Source of the DNA: Odobenus rosmarus divergens
Lineage: Eukaryota > Chordata > Mammalia > Carnivora > Odobenidae
DNA length: 64,000 nucleotides
Assembly: GCF_000321225.1 (NCBI RefSeq)
Contig: NW_004450286.1
Span: 1,020,508-1,084,507 of the forward strand
Reading direction: 5' to 3'
Shown here: one piece after another, positions 24,120 to 35,454 of the stretch
Numbering within the stretch: the first letter of the stretch is position 1
Layout: every line of letters begins with the position of its first letter
Notes under the pieces: model-generated
Seen by the model: the letters and a program-made list of their open reading frames with translations, nothing else
What the model was told of the DNA's origin: nothing
The model's database searches: none
Made by a program: the position numbers and the translations under genes

Positions 24120-24345
24120 AATACCCCGTCCTTCACAGGGTGCTTTCTAAGTGCTCCGCACTGTGTTAAACTTCATATCCACAACCTCATTCCTCACTTT
24201 TTGAAAAGTATATCCCATTACTATTCCTATTTTACGAAGAAACAGAGGCACAGAGAGGTTGAGGAACTCACCCAGTGGCCCCCAGCCCTCTCTGACTCCA
24301 GAGCCCTGTGTCCAGCCAGTAAACTGCTACCTGACTGTAATCCTC
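24120..24345 (-). repeat. MIR remnant, antisense
   Basis: GAAGAAACAGAGGCACAGAGAGGTTGAGGAAC, a clear MIR core. Confidence 0.7.
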
Positions 24346-25183
24346 CCAGGGACAGGGAGTGAGCTCCCTAGGGAGCCTTCCCTGATCAACTGTGACTGGC
24401 ATGAGGACGTCTTTCGTCTTTTTCCTAACATGAATCTGACACCCACCTCCCAGACACTCCCCTCAGTCCTCAGCGGGTCATGATCCCCCCACCGTATGGG
24501 AGCACCAGATCACATTTCACTAAGTACCTCTTTCTTTCAAATATTTGAGAACTACCCATCTCATACCCCAGCCCCAGATGTCTTCAGCTGTTAACACCCC
24601 CAGGGCTTCCAAAGCTGGTGGGAACCTCCAGAACCAGGAGAAACCTTAATTATATTGTACCTCCAGACTCCCCCAGGAGGCTCCTTCCCAAGGGGGTTAA
24701 GAAGAGAACGAAGCCCTTCTTTCTGTCACCACTCAGCACGCCTCCTACCCCCCAGGAAGCTGGTCTCCTGGCTCTGACCTCACACCTAGCTGACATCTGA
24801 CATTTAGAAACCTCTAGACAAATCTCCTTGTGGGGCCACCAGCCACCTCCCAGCCTGTGCGGGTGCAGTGCTGAACTGCTGCTGGCACGAGGCAGCGAAG
24901 GGGTTAAAACGCCCTCCGTGCCTGTAGGGGGAGAGAGGGAGCTGCTAGGATGCGGGCAGGAAGGAAATGAGGAGCCCAGTGCGGGAGTCGGGAAAACCCC
25001 AGCAGGGTCTTGAAGCTGAGCACGCTGAGTGTTCCCCTCAGGGGCCCGGGGTGCCCGGCAGATCCCTTTGTTCCACCCTCTCTCACTTCCTCTCGGCTTC
25101 CCCCAGATCACCCAGGGAAGGCCACCTCCCGCCTCCCATCGGAAAACCACTGTTCCAAAAGCCTCTGCGTGGCGTCAGTGTTT

Positions 25184-25985
25184 AATGGGTAGAGAGTTCC
25201 ATTGGGGGATAATGAGAAATCTGGAGATGGCTGGTCGTGATGACTGCACAATGAAGATGTATTTGCTGCCACTGTACCGTGTACTTAAAAGTGGTTAAAA
25301 TGATCAATGTTAGATCATGTGTATTTTACCACAACTTTTTGAAAAGGACAACCCATGGAATGGAGACAATAGTCAGCCACACCCACACCAAATGCCTCCC
25401 CAAGGTCTCAAGGTCCAGCTCTGAGGAAGGAAGACTAGGGTGCGGGAGGCAAAGACCCCGCACAGCCCCGGGGGGTTGACCCTAAAGTCCCAAAGCCCCC
25501 TCTCCCCTCCCTTCTCCGGGTAGCAGCCCTGGAGCACGGGGTCCCTGTCAGGCCAGTGAAGGCCAGCAGACCCCCACTCCCAACCCCAGCTGAGAAAATC
25601 CTGGGAGCAACTCAAACATCCATCGAGAGGAGAGTAGATAAACAAATTGTGGTGTCCTCTCATAATGGAATACCCCCAGCAACTAAAATGAATGAACTAC
25701 CCGTACAATATCCTGGGCGAATCCCACAGACTCCAGGAGTGAGAGAAGCCAGGTAGAGATGAGAAGGTGGCAGAAGATGTCCTCCACCAAACTGAAGTCC
25801 TAGGACAGGCCACATTAGCCTGTGATGGTCGAGGTCAGAGAGTGGTCACCTCTGGGTGAGGGGCGACACTGACTGGGGTAGGGGGGCCTGAAGGAACCTT
25901 CTGGGGTGCTGAGCATGTTCCACGTGTTGCTCCAGGTAGGGGTTAGAGGGACGCACACATCATGATGTGAAAGCCCAGCAGCTTG
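25184..25985 (+). repeat. L1M 3'-end fragments
   Basis: A first piece (25184-25345) has GGGTAGAGAGTTCCATTGGGGG and GTGTACTTAAAAGTGG. A second (about 25590-25985) has CAACTCAAACATCCATC and ATAATGGAATACCCCCAGCAAC. Both are plus-sense old L1 3' ends. Confidence 0.6.
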
Positions 25986-26039
25986 GGACTGTGTTGTCTT
26001 CCTCAGCCCCTTCACCCACTGAGTTCCAGCCTAACTTGC

Positions 26040-26400
26040 TTGAGTTCTTCCAACGGGCCAACCATGGGACCTCCTCAGGGCCTTTGCACTGGCTGGTCCC
26101 TCTTCCTAGAATGCTCTTCCTCCAGGCCTGCCTTCCTTCTGCTTAGACCTTTGCTCAAGTGTGGCCTCCTTACAGTGGTCTTCCCTGCTGCCCCACCTGA
26201 AGCCACCGCTCATTCCCTCACTGTTGCCAAGCCCTGGATAATCCCTGGCACGGGGATTACCATCGGATGTTTATGTCTCCCCCACCTCCAAGGCTGTCAG
26301 CTCCATGAGAGCAGAGACATGTCCATCTGGGTTCATATCTGGACTCCACCCAGAGCAAAGGTTGGTATACAGTAGTAGCCACTTAATAAGTCTTTGTGGG
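26040..26400 (+). repeat. L2 3'-end remnant
   Basis: CTGTCAGCTCCATGAGAGCAGAGACATG through GTAGCCACTTAATAAGTC is a typical L2 ending. Confidence 0.6.
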
Positions 26401-27084
26401 ATGAAAAGGCCATCTCTAGAGCAGGTCAGATTATGTCTCGCAATGTTACTCTCTTCTAGGTGGTGAGAGGGAATTCATTTTTTTGTGTTTTCAGCCATCC
26501 CACAAACATGCCAGACAGGCCACTATGTGCTGGGTGCAACCCGAACTCCTGAGGGGTTCACCGTGGAACAGAGGAGAAAGGCCCACGCCAGACCTTTCTA
26601 GTAGAGTGTGAGGAATGGGCAAAAGGGGCATGTGCCCGGGGCTGGCTCAGCGTCCCAGTTCCCAGGGCAGGGAAGCTGGAGTGGGCTCCGGGTGTGGCCA
26701 TGGCTGCCCAAGCCAGCGGGGCAGCTGGGCAGCAGGAGGGCCTGGGCTTTGGCAGGAAGCCAGTCCCTTCTAAAAAGCCAGAGAGCTCGGCCAAGGCCAG
26801 CCACTGCCCCCGCCCCAGGCCCCATCCCCGGCTGCCATGGCAACCTGTCCTGTCAAGCCAGTGGCACTGAGCACAGGGGGCACAGTGCCAGGAAGGTGAC
26901 AGGGCATCTGCTGGGCTCCCCCGTCCTGGCACGGGAGGCATCTTGGCCCGCCTGCGCTGCGGCTGGGAGCACTGTGTGCTGTTCCTGTGCTCACCCCTGT
27001 GTGCACGTGCGAGGCTGCCCGGTGCCACCGTGGGCAATCTCTCCGGCACCTGCGGTTGGGGGTTCTGGCAGCGGGTAAAGAATT

Positions 27085-27310
27085 GTTCCACTGAGCTGTC
27101 CTTCACGGAGCATTCACTCCACACCAGGCACCATTCTAAATACTTTCCACGTATTTCCTCAGTCTGGTCTCACAATGACCCTATGAGGCAAGGGCTAGTC
27201 TCATCTTTACAGAAAAGCAGCCACGGATTGGTTAACTGACTTGCCCCGAATCTCACAACAAGTAAGCAACAGAGCTTCCCAGGCAACTGGGCTCCAAAGC
27301 CTTCACACTG
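27085..27310 (-). repeat. MIR remnant, antisense
   Basis: CATTCACTCCACACCAGGCACC, CCTATGAGGCAAGGGC and TTGGTTAACTGACTTGCCC. Confidence 0.65.
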
Positions 27311-27520
27311 ACCACCAGGAGGACGGCCTTTCCACAGGACCGAGTCACCTTGTTTCCCATCAGTCATTGGTTCTGGAGCTCTGCACTGTCACCAAGGGGG
27401 AAACTGGGTTAGATCCAATCTCTGGCTTAAGCTGCCACCAGACCTCTGCAGGAGATATGGGCCAAAATCACCACGATATTTTGACCAATACTCTTTAACC
27501 AATACTTAAAGGAAAAGGGG

Positions 27521-27714
27521 GTTGGGTGCATGGGTGGCTCAGTCAGTTGGGCGCCCCGCTCTTGATTTCAGTGCAGGTCACGATCTCAGGGTCGTGAGAT
27601 GCGCTGATGTCGGGCTCCTCACTCAGCGGGGAGTCGGCTTGACATTCTCTCTCTCTCTCTCCCCTCTGCCCCTCTCCCCCCACCCTCTCTCTCTCTCTCA
27701 AATAAATAAATCTT

Positions 27715-27715
<1 letters not shown>
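27521..27715 (+). mobile_element. Carnivore SINE followed by CA microsatellite
   Basis: GGGTGCATGGGTGGCTCAGTC head and CT-rich body. The tail AAATAAATAAATCTTAAA runs directly into the CA repeat at 27716. Confidence 0.9.
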
Positions 27716-27754
<39 letters not shown>

Positions 27755-27760
27755 GCACAC
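27716..27760. repeat. (CA)n microsatellite seeded at a SINE tail
   Basis: An uninterrupted CA run, then GCACGCACAC. SINE A-tails often nucleate microsatellites. Confidence 0.95.
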
Positions 27761-27949
27761 AACGAGGAACCACAAGTCTCAGAGAAGTGCAGAGGGCAGG
27801 CTGGCTCCCATACCTGCCTTTTGGATCTCCAGCAGCTAGGGGCCCGGAGACCAGGGGAGCTGTCTGGAAGGGGAGGACCCATGAAATTCTGTCCTGGGAG
27901 GCCACCTGCTGGCCAGATGGCAACAGGACAGCCTCGCCTCTCCTCCCTC

Positions 27950-28700
27950 AGAACAGGTAGCTCCTGGGTGCCCACTGCGTGCTTAGCCCTGTACCAAACG
28001 TAGAGATGCAGAACAACACAGACAGTAAAGTGAACAGCCCTGGGGGTGCTTACAGTCTGGTAGCGGAGGCTGACATAAACCAATAGCCCCAGGGGTAAAG
28101 ACGAAACTAGAGCTGACAATAAGCGCTCTGAAGGAAACATATGGGGTATCTGGAAGGAGTGTGTGTGGGGGGAGGTCATCTGTGGACAGGGTGGTGGGGG
28201 GAGGCCTCCCTAGGGAAGTCATATTTAAGCAAAGACTTGAAGGCTGAAGAGGTGTCTGCCAGGCAGAGTGGGAGAAAGGGCATTCCAGGCAGACGGTACA
28301 GCAAGGACAAAGACCCTGAGGTGGGAAGAAGCTCATCAAAGCCCAGGGACTGAGAGAAGGCTGGTGTAGCCAGAGAGTGCCAAGGCCTGCGGAGGGGTGG
28401 GGGGTGGAGGCGGACTTCAGGAGCTTCTATTTGATCCTAAAGGTGGCAGGAGGCTCTGAGGGCTCTTCATGAGGGAAGCACTATAGTCCCATCTATGATA
28501 GCAGCTCCCAAGAGGAGTGGATTATGGGGGGCGGCGGAGGAAGACCAGCAAGAAGGCCACTGCAGTTGTCCAGGCGAGAGATGGTGGTGGCTGGGACCAG
28601 GGTGGTGACAGAGGAGATGGAGAGGGACAGACAGGTTCTAGAGAATGATTTGGGAAGCAAAATCAACGGGGCTGGTATTGGATTGGATGTTGGAGTGTTG
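27950..28700 (+). repeat. Old interspersed repeat, copy B
   Basis: It shares the order and wording of motifs with 660-1170: GACTTGAAGGCTGAAGAGG, GGCATTCCAGGCAGACGG, GGACAAAGACCCTGAGGTGG and GTTGTCCAGGCGAGAGATGG. Family name uncertain. Confidence 0.5.
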
Positions 28701-29675
28701 AGGGAATCAGGGTTGAGTAACTGGGTCGACGGAGGGGCTTGAGTGTAATGGGAACAGTGAGCAAGGAACACAGACAGAGCTCAGTCCTAGATGGGGTGGG
28801 GGTGGGGGCTCAAGATGTCCCAAGGGAGCCCCGGGGAGATGCCCAGGTGGGTGGTGGACCAAGGGTCCCGGGCTCCGAGGAGTGGTCTGGGGTAGAGAAA
28901 GGCAGGGCACCATGGGTATCAGGTGGGGTTCAAAGCCTCCAGGAGAAGCGAGTAGCAGGAAGTCAGGAGAGCCCTCTGAGCGGAGTAGAGGTGGGGTGGA
29001 GGCAAGCGAAGGAAGAAGAGGCAGAGGGTAGGGACTGAGCAGGAACAGCCAGGGAGGTGGAAGGGAAGCTGCGTGGCACGAAACCCAAGGGATAGGGAAG
29101 TGTTTCAACTGTGTCAAAGGCTGGTGTGAGGTCAAGCAGGGCTAGAACCAGTTTGGCAGCAGTGTCCCAGAACCCAAGCACGGTGGGTGGGACAGCAGGA
29201 GGCACTCTCGGGGGTGAAGGCAGGGACTGTGGGGAGGCAGAGCCCACCAACAACTTGGCTGGAGGAGAAGATGCAGCAGCGGGAAGAGAACTGGGGTGCA
29301 TAGCTGTAAAGATGGGGTGTCAGGGCACCGTGGTGGTGTGTGCTGATGGGATTAGGGGCAGGGAGGCAAACTGAGGACTTTGGACGGGCTGTAGGACCCA
29401 GCAGCTTTCCAGAGCTTCTTCTGCTCCATCCCCTTTCCCCCTGGTTTCTGCAGTCGATGACCACCCCTTCCTCTGGTGAGCGTAACTGAGCCCCACAGAG
29501 AGGTCCCAGGTCACAGGAGGGCTCCACCCAAGCTGGCTCTTTCCACAGCAGACAAAGGGGGGGAGTGATGGGGGAGGGGGCAGGCTGTTTGGAGTCCTGG
29601 GAAGCCAAGAATCATGGTGTGGTCATGGGAGCTCCTTGACCAGGTCTGGGTGCCCTTCCCTCCCTGCCAGGCCTG

Positions 29676-29681
29676 CACACA

Positions 29682-29723
<42 letters not shown>

Positions 29724-29728
29724 ACACA
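29676..29728. repeat. (CA)n microsatellite
   Basis: About 25 CA units with one TA interruption. Confidence 0.95.
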
Positions 29729-30419
29729 CCTGGACAGTGTGGCAGAGGACTGCAGAGAGAGGAGGTACCCAAGAGAGATCACTTGTTGTGGGGCCTGAGA
29801 CTCTCATACTGTTGGGGGAGGGAGTCGTTAAAAGAAAACACAAAAGTACCAATACAAAATAGGGTGGGGGGCCTTGGAAAGGTCTGAAACTTACACTTCA
29901 TGAGCTTCAGGGTAATCCCACCTGTGGTTGCCATGACCTCAAGCAAGTGACAGGACCTCTCAGTGCCCACTCCGTAGAGCTGTGAGCACCAAAGGAGACA
30001 AGTGTGTGCAGCGTTTCCCATGGTCTGGCTCGGGTGCGGGTGCACCGTGGTACACTGCAGCAGCTGCTGGTGTAGCCTGGGCTCCCCGGGGGCTGGAGGG
30101 TGTGGGGACAGCCCTGCTCTCAGTGAGCCCAGGACCAGCAGCAACTCCTGGGGGCAGGAAACACTGAGAAGGACAAAAAGGGGGTAGTGGTGTGTGTGTG
30201 ACCCACCCCTCCTGTCACACCCCCGTCCCAGAGCTAGCCTGGCACCTCCTGGAGGCTCTGCAGATGGCCCTGAATTACAACTTTATCCTTGGGCTCCCGG
30301 TTTACAGAGCAGACACATGCCGCCCCTCCAGGGAGTGACAGGAGAATTAGGCTATTGGACAGAGGCCCAGAGTGGGAATGGGGCAGGTGGGAGAGGGACG
30401 CATCCAGCCGCCCCCAGAG

Positions 30420-30780
30420 CCCTGACCACCCTGCTGCCCAGGCGGGGGCTCACCTCGGAGTGCCCCCGTTTGGCGGGGCTCACGTCCAGGACCCCGTGGC
30501 GGCGAGACCCGCAGGGCTGGGGAGATGCCCATGGGGCGGCGCCAAGTTGTGGGCGCAGAAGACAGGACTGGGGCGACTCCGCAGTGCGTTCAGGCCGGGG
30601 GGGGGGTGCGGCTTGGGGAGGGGGCGCCCCCGCCCTCCCGGCCCCGGGACACTCACCACCGCCTCGGGCCTCCTGTCCCCTCATGCTCCCGTCCCGCGGG
30701 GTCCGCAGTCTCGGAGCGCCTGGGCTGGGCCGGCGCAGTGCTGGGTGCGCCAGGAGGACTGGGCACCGCCCGCTCACATC
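30420..30780. other. Small CpG-rich block (orphan CpG island)
   Basis: By eye there are about 34 CpGs in 360 bp, GC is about 70 percent or more, and flanks are CpG-poor. Minus-strand donor-like sites occur at 30656 (GGTG/GTGAGTG) and 30453 (CGAG/GTGAGC). It lies about 10.5 kb upstream of NODAL. It could be an unannotated first exon, an alternative promoter or an enhancer. No protein similarity was recognised. Confidence 0.5.
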
Positions 30781-30949
30781 CCTTTCTGACCCTTCTCCAC
30801 AAACGAGGACACGAACCAGAGGCAGGCATACACGCTGGAGGGCACAGATTGGACTCCTGGGCCAGCCGATGCTCCTTTCCTCCACCTCAGCCACCTCCCT
30901 GTGACAGCAACCAACCTTCCTGGGGAACGCAGGCTCTCTGACCCTTTTG

Positions 30950-31175
30950 CGCCTCATTTATTAGCACCTACTGTACACAGGGCACTGAGTGCAGGGGTCA
31001 AAAGGAGACTTCTGCCCCCTGGAAGCTCATAGTCCAAGAGGAGGTGGGTCATAGGGGGCATGATGTAAGGGCCCTGGAATCATGCCAAATGCAGAAACAG
31101 GCGCCCTGAGGCCATGTGCCCTGGCCAAGGTCACATGCTGGTGTGGATTGAGCTGAGTAGAGATCCTAGGTGTCC
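30950..31175 (-). repeat. MIR-like remnant, antisense
   Basis: TTATTAGCACCTACTGTACACAGGGCACTGAG and TGGCCAAGGTCACATGCTGG. The exact FoxH1-like octamer at 31142-31149 falls inside it. Confidence 0.5.
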
Positions 31176-31889
31176 CAACTCCCTTCACCTCCCCCCAACA
31201 TACTGCAAGTCTAATTGGTACTAATTTAAACCAATACCATCTCCCCCTCTTGGCTTCCCTGACCTGGGCCTGGAGGAGGGTTTTCTTGTCTGGATGCCCC
31301 AGGGGGGCAGGGCCTGTCAGTTTCTATTACCAGTCCCTCCAGCTCTGCTAGAGCAGCTCAGGACCTGAGGCAGTTACAGGCAGATAAAGGGTTGCGTGAT
31401 CTTAAATCTTACCAGTGGGGAAAGAACAGCGTTTTGGGGGTGCAGCCCACAGGAAGGACAGAAAAGGGGAGCGGAGGGATGAGGTGGGAGAGGCAAGGGC
31501 AGGGGTGCTGTGAGCCAGGAGTAGGAACTGGGCCAGGGTCTCCTTGGAGGGAAGCCAGTGTAGCCTTTCCCACACCTCATAAACCTGGTCCCCTGGCTCT
31601 GAGTGTCAGCTGTCCAGGGAGTGATTGGGGTGTGGGGGTTGGATATGGGAGCCGCAGGATAAGGTGGGGGTGTGGGGGGTCTTGTAGATATATAATATCT
31701 CAAATCCTGGGGACCTGATCTCAGCACTGGATTACCCAGTCCCTGTCCCCCAAAGATGCAAATGTGGTAAGTGTGCAACCAGGCCCAGGGCCACCACCTC
31801 CTGTGCCTGCCACACTCACACCAGAGTGAAGAAAAGACCAGAAGAACACCCGGGGGTCTTAGCTGATTGTCCGCTTCCAAATGACAGGA

Positions 31890-32690
31890 TGTTGAATGAG
31901 GGTTAGAGTCAAAACGGACCTAGGCTCCAATTCCAGCTCAGCAGCTTAGTATCAATGTGACCTCGGGCAAGTATTTAAGCAATCCAAGCCTCAGCTTTCT
32001 CATCAGTAAAATGGGAATAATTATACCTATAGAATACAATGTGAAGGGAGTTGTGCATGAGGCCTGTGTCCAAAGCACTCAGCACTATGCCTGGCATAAA
32101 ATTGGTAACAACTGGTTTCCAACGTGTTTTTCCATCTATGGAATGGCCCCCACCTCACCCCTAATTCCCAGGTGTCTACAGTGTCTGTTAGTAGCAATAG
32201 AATGAAAGATACTGGGGGGCGGGGGGCGGTAAGAATGTTTTCAAGTTCCTTCCATTGAATTATCTGCTCCATGAAGACTCTTCCTGCCCCACTGGGTCTC
32301 TGGTTAATCATATTAGCTCTCCTGGGCCTTTCCTGCATACCCAGCCAGCTATGTGCATCTCCCTTTAACCTGCCTTTGAAGCCTGGGGCCCTTTGATGTG
32401 AGTGGGGTATGCATCAGCCTGGGATCCTGCCAGCCTTGTAGTCAGTAGCTAACAGGGCACAGGGCTTGGTGGAGTTTGGAAATACAAGTCCCCCCACCCT
32501 GCCTGAGTTACCCCAAGTGCAGGCTTTGCGTCAGAGTGCCTGGGGCCCGGATTCTAGCACTGCTTTTAACTGCCTGTGTGACCTGGGGCAATTCACCCAG
32601 CCCCTCTCAGCCTTGAACCTCTCAGCTATAGAACGAAGCTCACAGAAGCACCTACCTCGTGGGTTTGTGGAAAGACAGAAGAGAGAGAGG
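31890..32690 (+). repeat. MIR remnants
   Basis: Sense MIR at about 31890-32115 (GTGACCTCGGGCAAGTATTTAAGC, CAGTAAAATGGGAATAATTATACC). A second occurs at about 32540-32690 (GTGTGACCTGGGGCAATTCACC). Confidence 0.65.
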
Positions 32691-32895
32691 AAAAAAGAGA
32701 AAGAGATGATGCCTTTTTCCATCGTACTTAGTAAGACTCCTCCAGTGAGTCTACAGACCTAGAAGGCTTTGGTATTCCAAATTTTAGTGTACTTTGAAGC
32801 TTTAGCAGAAGTATAGTCTATTAAGTGGACTTCTATTTCAGAACTATAAAAGCTACAAATTTACAAAGAACACTGAAGCTTAATTATCTAAATTT

Positions 32896-33315
32896 CTTTT
32901 TTTTTTTTAAAGATTGACTTATTGGGGCACCTGGGTGGCTCTGTCGTTAAGCGTCTGCCTTCAGCTCAGGGCATGATCCCAGGGTTCTGGGATCGAGTTC
33001 CGCATCGGGCTCCCTGCTCGGCAGGAAGCCTGCTTCTCCCTCTCCCACTCCCTCTGCTTGTGTTCCCTCTCTCACTGTGTCTCTCTCTGTCAAATAAATA
33101 AATAAAATATTTTTAAAAAATAAATAAAAAAGAAAGATTGACTTATTTTTTTTAGAGAGAGAGCAGGGCGGGTAGAGGGAGAGGGAGAGAATCTCAAACA
33201 GACTCCCTGCTGAGCTGGGAGCCCGATGTGGGGCTCAGTCTCATGACCCTGAGATCATGACCTCAGCTGAAATCAAGAGTCAGACACTTAACCATCTGAG
33301 CCACCCAGGTGCCCC
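32896..33315 (-). mobile_element. Antisense SINE interrupted by a later SINE
   Basis: The left part (32896-32923) and right part (33148-33315, ending CCACCCAGGTGCCCC) form one minus-strand SINE. The intervening bases are a plus-strand SINE. Confidence 0.9.
32924..33132 (+). mobile_element. Full-length carnivore SINE nested in another
   Basis: Complete head to tail. The 15-bp direct repeat AAAGATTGACTTATT at 32909-32923 and 33133-33147 is exact, giving the order of insertion. Confidence 0.95.
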
Positions 33316-33420
33316 TCTAAATTTCTTTATGCTTATTTAGTTTTATGGATTTTGAATAATAATTTTTGTATTTCGAAGGTTTATTATAGTTACACTCATT
33401 GTGACAAATTTATTTTCTTA

Positions 33421-33765
33421 TTTTTTTTAAAGATCTTATTTAAGTAATCACTATACCCAGCGTGGGGCTTGAACTTACTACCTGAGATCAAGAATCCCAC
33501 ACTCGGGCACCTGGGCGGCTCATTTGGTTAAGCAACTGCCTTCTGCTCAGGTCATGATCCCAGGGTCCTGGGATCAAGTCCTGCATCAGGCTCCCTGCTC
33601 AGCGGGGGAGACTGCTTCTCCCTCTGCCTCTGCCTGCCACTCCCCCTGCTTGTGCTCTCTCTCTCTATCAAATAAATAAATAACATCTTTTGAAAAAAAA
33701 TTTTTTTTAATTAAAAAAAAAAAAGAATCCCACGGTCCACCAACTGAGCCAGCCAAGTGCCCCCA
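33421..33765 (-). mobile_element. Short-type antisense SINE interrupted by a later SINE
   Basis: AAAGATCTTATTTAAGTAATC through GCGTGGGGCTTGAACTTAC, then after the insertion CCAACTGAGCCAGCCAAGTGCCCCC. Confidence 0.85.
33501..33722 (+). mobile_element. Carnivore SINE nested in a short-type SINE
   Basis: GGGCACCTGGGCGGCTCATTTGG head and long A/T-rich tail. The 11-bp AAGAATCCCAC occurs at 33490-33500 and 33723-33733. Confidence 0.9.
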
Positions 33766-33769
33766 TTGT

Positions 33770-34270
33770 TACAGCTTTAGTAAGGTATAACTGACACACA
33801 TCAGCTGCAAATACCTAAAGTGTGTGTTTCAGTAAGCCTTGACATACTATACAGCCATTGTTACAATCAAGACAATAAATGTACTTATCACCCCCAAAAC
33901 TCTCCTTGTTCCCTTTTGTAATATCTCCCTCTCCCCTCTCCTCCCAGACAACCACTTAGCCACATTCTGCACTGCTTATCTGCAATCATTAGTTTGCATT
34001 TTCTAAAATTTCTAAAATTTCTAAAATTGCAATTTCTAAAATTTCTAATATTTCTAAAATCTATAGAAATAGAACCATATATTATATCCTATCTTTTGTC
34101 TGGCTTCTTTAACTCAGCATCATTATTTTGAGGTTCACCCTCGCTGCGTGTATCAACAGTTAATTGTCAAGCAGCATTCCAATGTACAGATACACTACAG
34201 TTTGTGTGTCCAGTCACCCACGAATGGGTGCTCGGGTTGTTCTGAATTTCAAATAATGAAATTTTCACTT
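33770..34270 (+). repeat. Old L1M fragment with AT-rich tandem array
   Basis: TAAGGTATAACTGACACAC through CAACCACTTAGCC and TAACTCAGCATCATTATTTTGAGG is old L1-type sequence. A TTTCTAAAA-like unit repeats about six times at about 33999-34065. Confidence 0.6.
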
Positions 34271-34351
34271 AATGTTTTTTGGAAGACAGCAAAGGTCGGC
34301 TGGAACCAAAAAAAAGTAAATAAAAATGTCTTATTAAAAATTCACAAACTA

Positions 34352-34550
34352 GGGGCGCCTGGGTGGCTCAGTCGGTTAAGTGTCTGCCTTCAGCTCAGGT
34401 CGTGATCCCAGGGTCCTGGGATTGGGGCCCCACATCGGGCTCCCTGCTCGGCGGGAAGCCTGCTTCTCCTTCTCCCACGTCCCCTGCTTGTGTTCCTGCT
34501 CTTGCTGTCTCTCTCTCTGTCAAATAAATAAATAAAATCTTAAAAAAAAG
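34352..34550 (+). mobile_element. Full-length carnivore SINE
   Basis: GGGGCGCCTGGGTGGCTCAGTCGG head. Exact 13-bp flanks AATTCACAAACTA at 34339-34351 and 34551-34563. Confidence 0.95.
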
Positions 34551-34859
34551 AATTCACAAACTAAATCAGTACAAAAGGAATGTATATAACTGCACTGTCA
34601 AAGGGTGGTTTCTGTCCTTGGTACTTTTGACATGGTTAACATTTCAAAGGGCACGAAAAGTGCACCCTGACTTTGGGGGCTCCCTTTAATAAGTCCTCCC
34701 AGGGGATTACTGTGGTCAAGCAGTTCCGGGGGACACCAAGTCATAGTGCCCGTAAATCTCTCAGCAGAGCCAGTACCTGGCACAGGGCTGACACTCCCTG
34801 AGCTCTCCTTATTCTCCCTTGAAGGTTTGCCCTTAGTTCCGATTCTTTTCCCTGCTCGC

Positions 34860-34926
34860 CCCCCACGCGCGCGCGCGCGCACGCACGCGCACAGACGCGC
34901 ACGCGCGCGCACAGACGCACACACGG
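34860..34926. repeat. Alternating purine-pyrimidine CG/CA repeat
   Basis: A run of GC, AC and CG dinucleotides with few interruptions. Confidence 0.9.
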
Positions 34927-35454
34927 AGGCTCTCCACCCCCAGCCTCGCTTGTGTCATCTAACTCCAGCTCACCCTCAGCACCAGCGAGTCTCAGGGGAA
35001 GGAAATGGGGAGGTGGGAAGCAGGAGGTGGCTGGCGGGGCTGTGGGAATCCCTGAGAAGCTTCCCAGTGGGAGGAGAGGGATTCTCTTGGTGGTCTCTTT
35101 GTTTGTTTCCCAGGGCAGGCTGAGCCTTCACCTCCTGACCCTGTGGGAAGCACAAGTCGAGCCTGGGCTCTACTCAGGAGGGGTTGGGAAGAAGAGCCTG
35201 GGCTGGACGGAGCATCAGATTCCAAGTCAGACAGGCCTGGCCCCTACCGGCTGTACCATCTCAGGCTAGTCCCCCACTCCAAGGGTGATGCCAGCCCTGC
35301 TCAGGTCACACAGCTCCTGCAAGGATCTGGAGCGTGAATGGAGGCAAGAGGGTGGCACGGATGGCTCCCTAACATGAGTCATGGTCAGACGGGGCCAGGA
35401 GCACTAAGGAGGCAGTCTCTTACTGATGTTAAGACATCAGCAGGCTAAGACAGG

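Noticed and set aside
30194..30957. Open frames of 140-240 codons on both strands
   Set aside because: Same composition effect in the CpG-rich block. No domain or homologue recognised and no consistent splice model.
31142..31149. Exact FoxH1-type octamer about 10 kb upstream of NODAL
   Set aside because: It lies inside a MIR-like remnant and is isolated, so I do not count it as an enhancer without conservation data.
35041..35048. RBPJ/CSL-type TGTGGGAA as evidence for the Nodal node enhancer
   Set aside because: The octamer also occurs near 14950, 16468, 45187, 49367 and 61766, so it is too frequent here to identify an enhancer.
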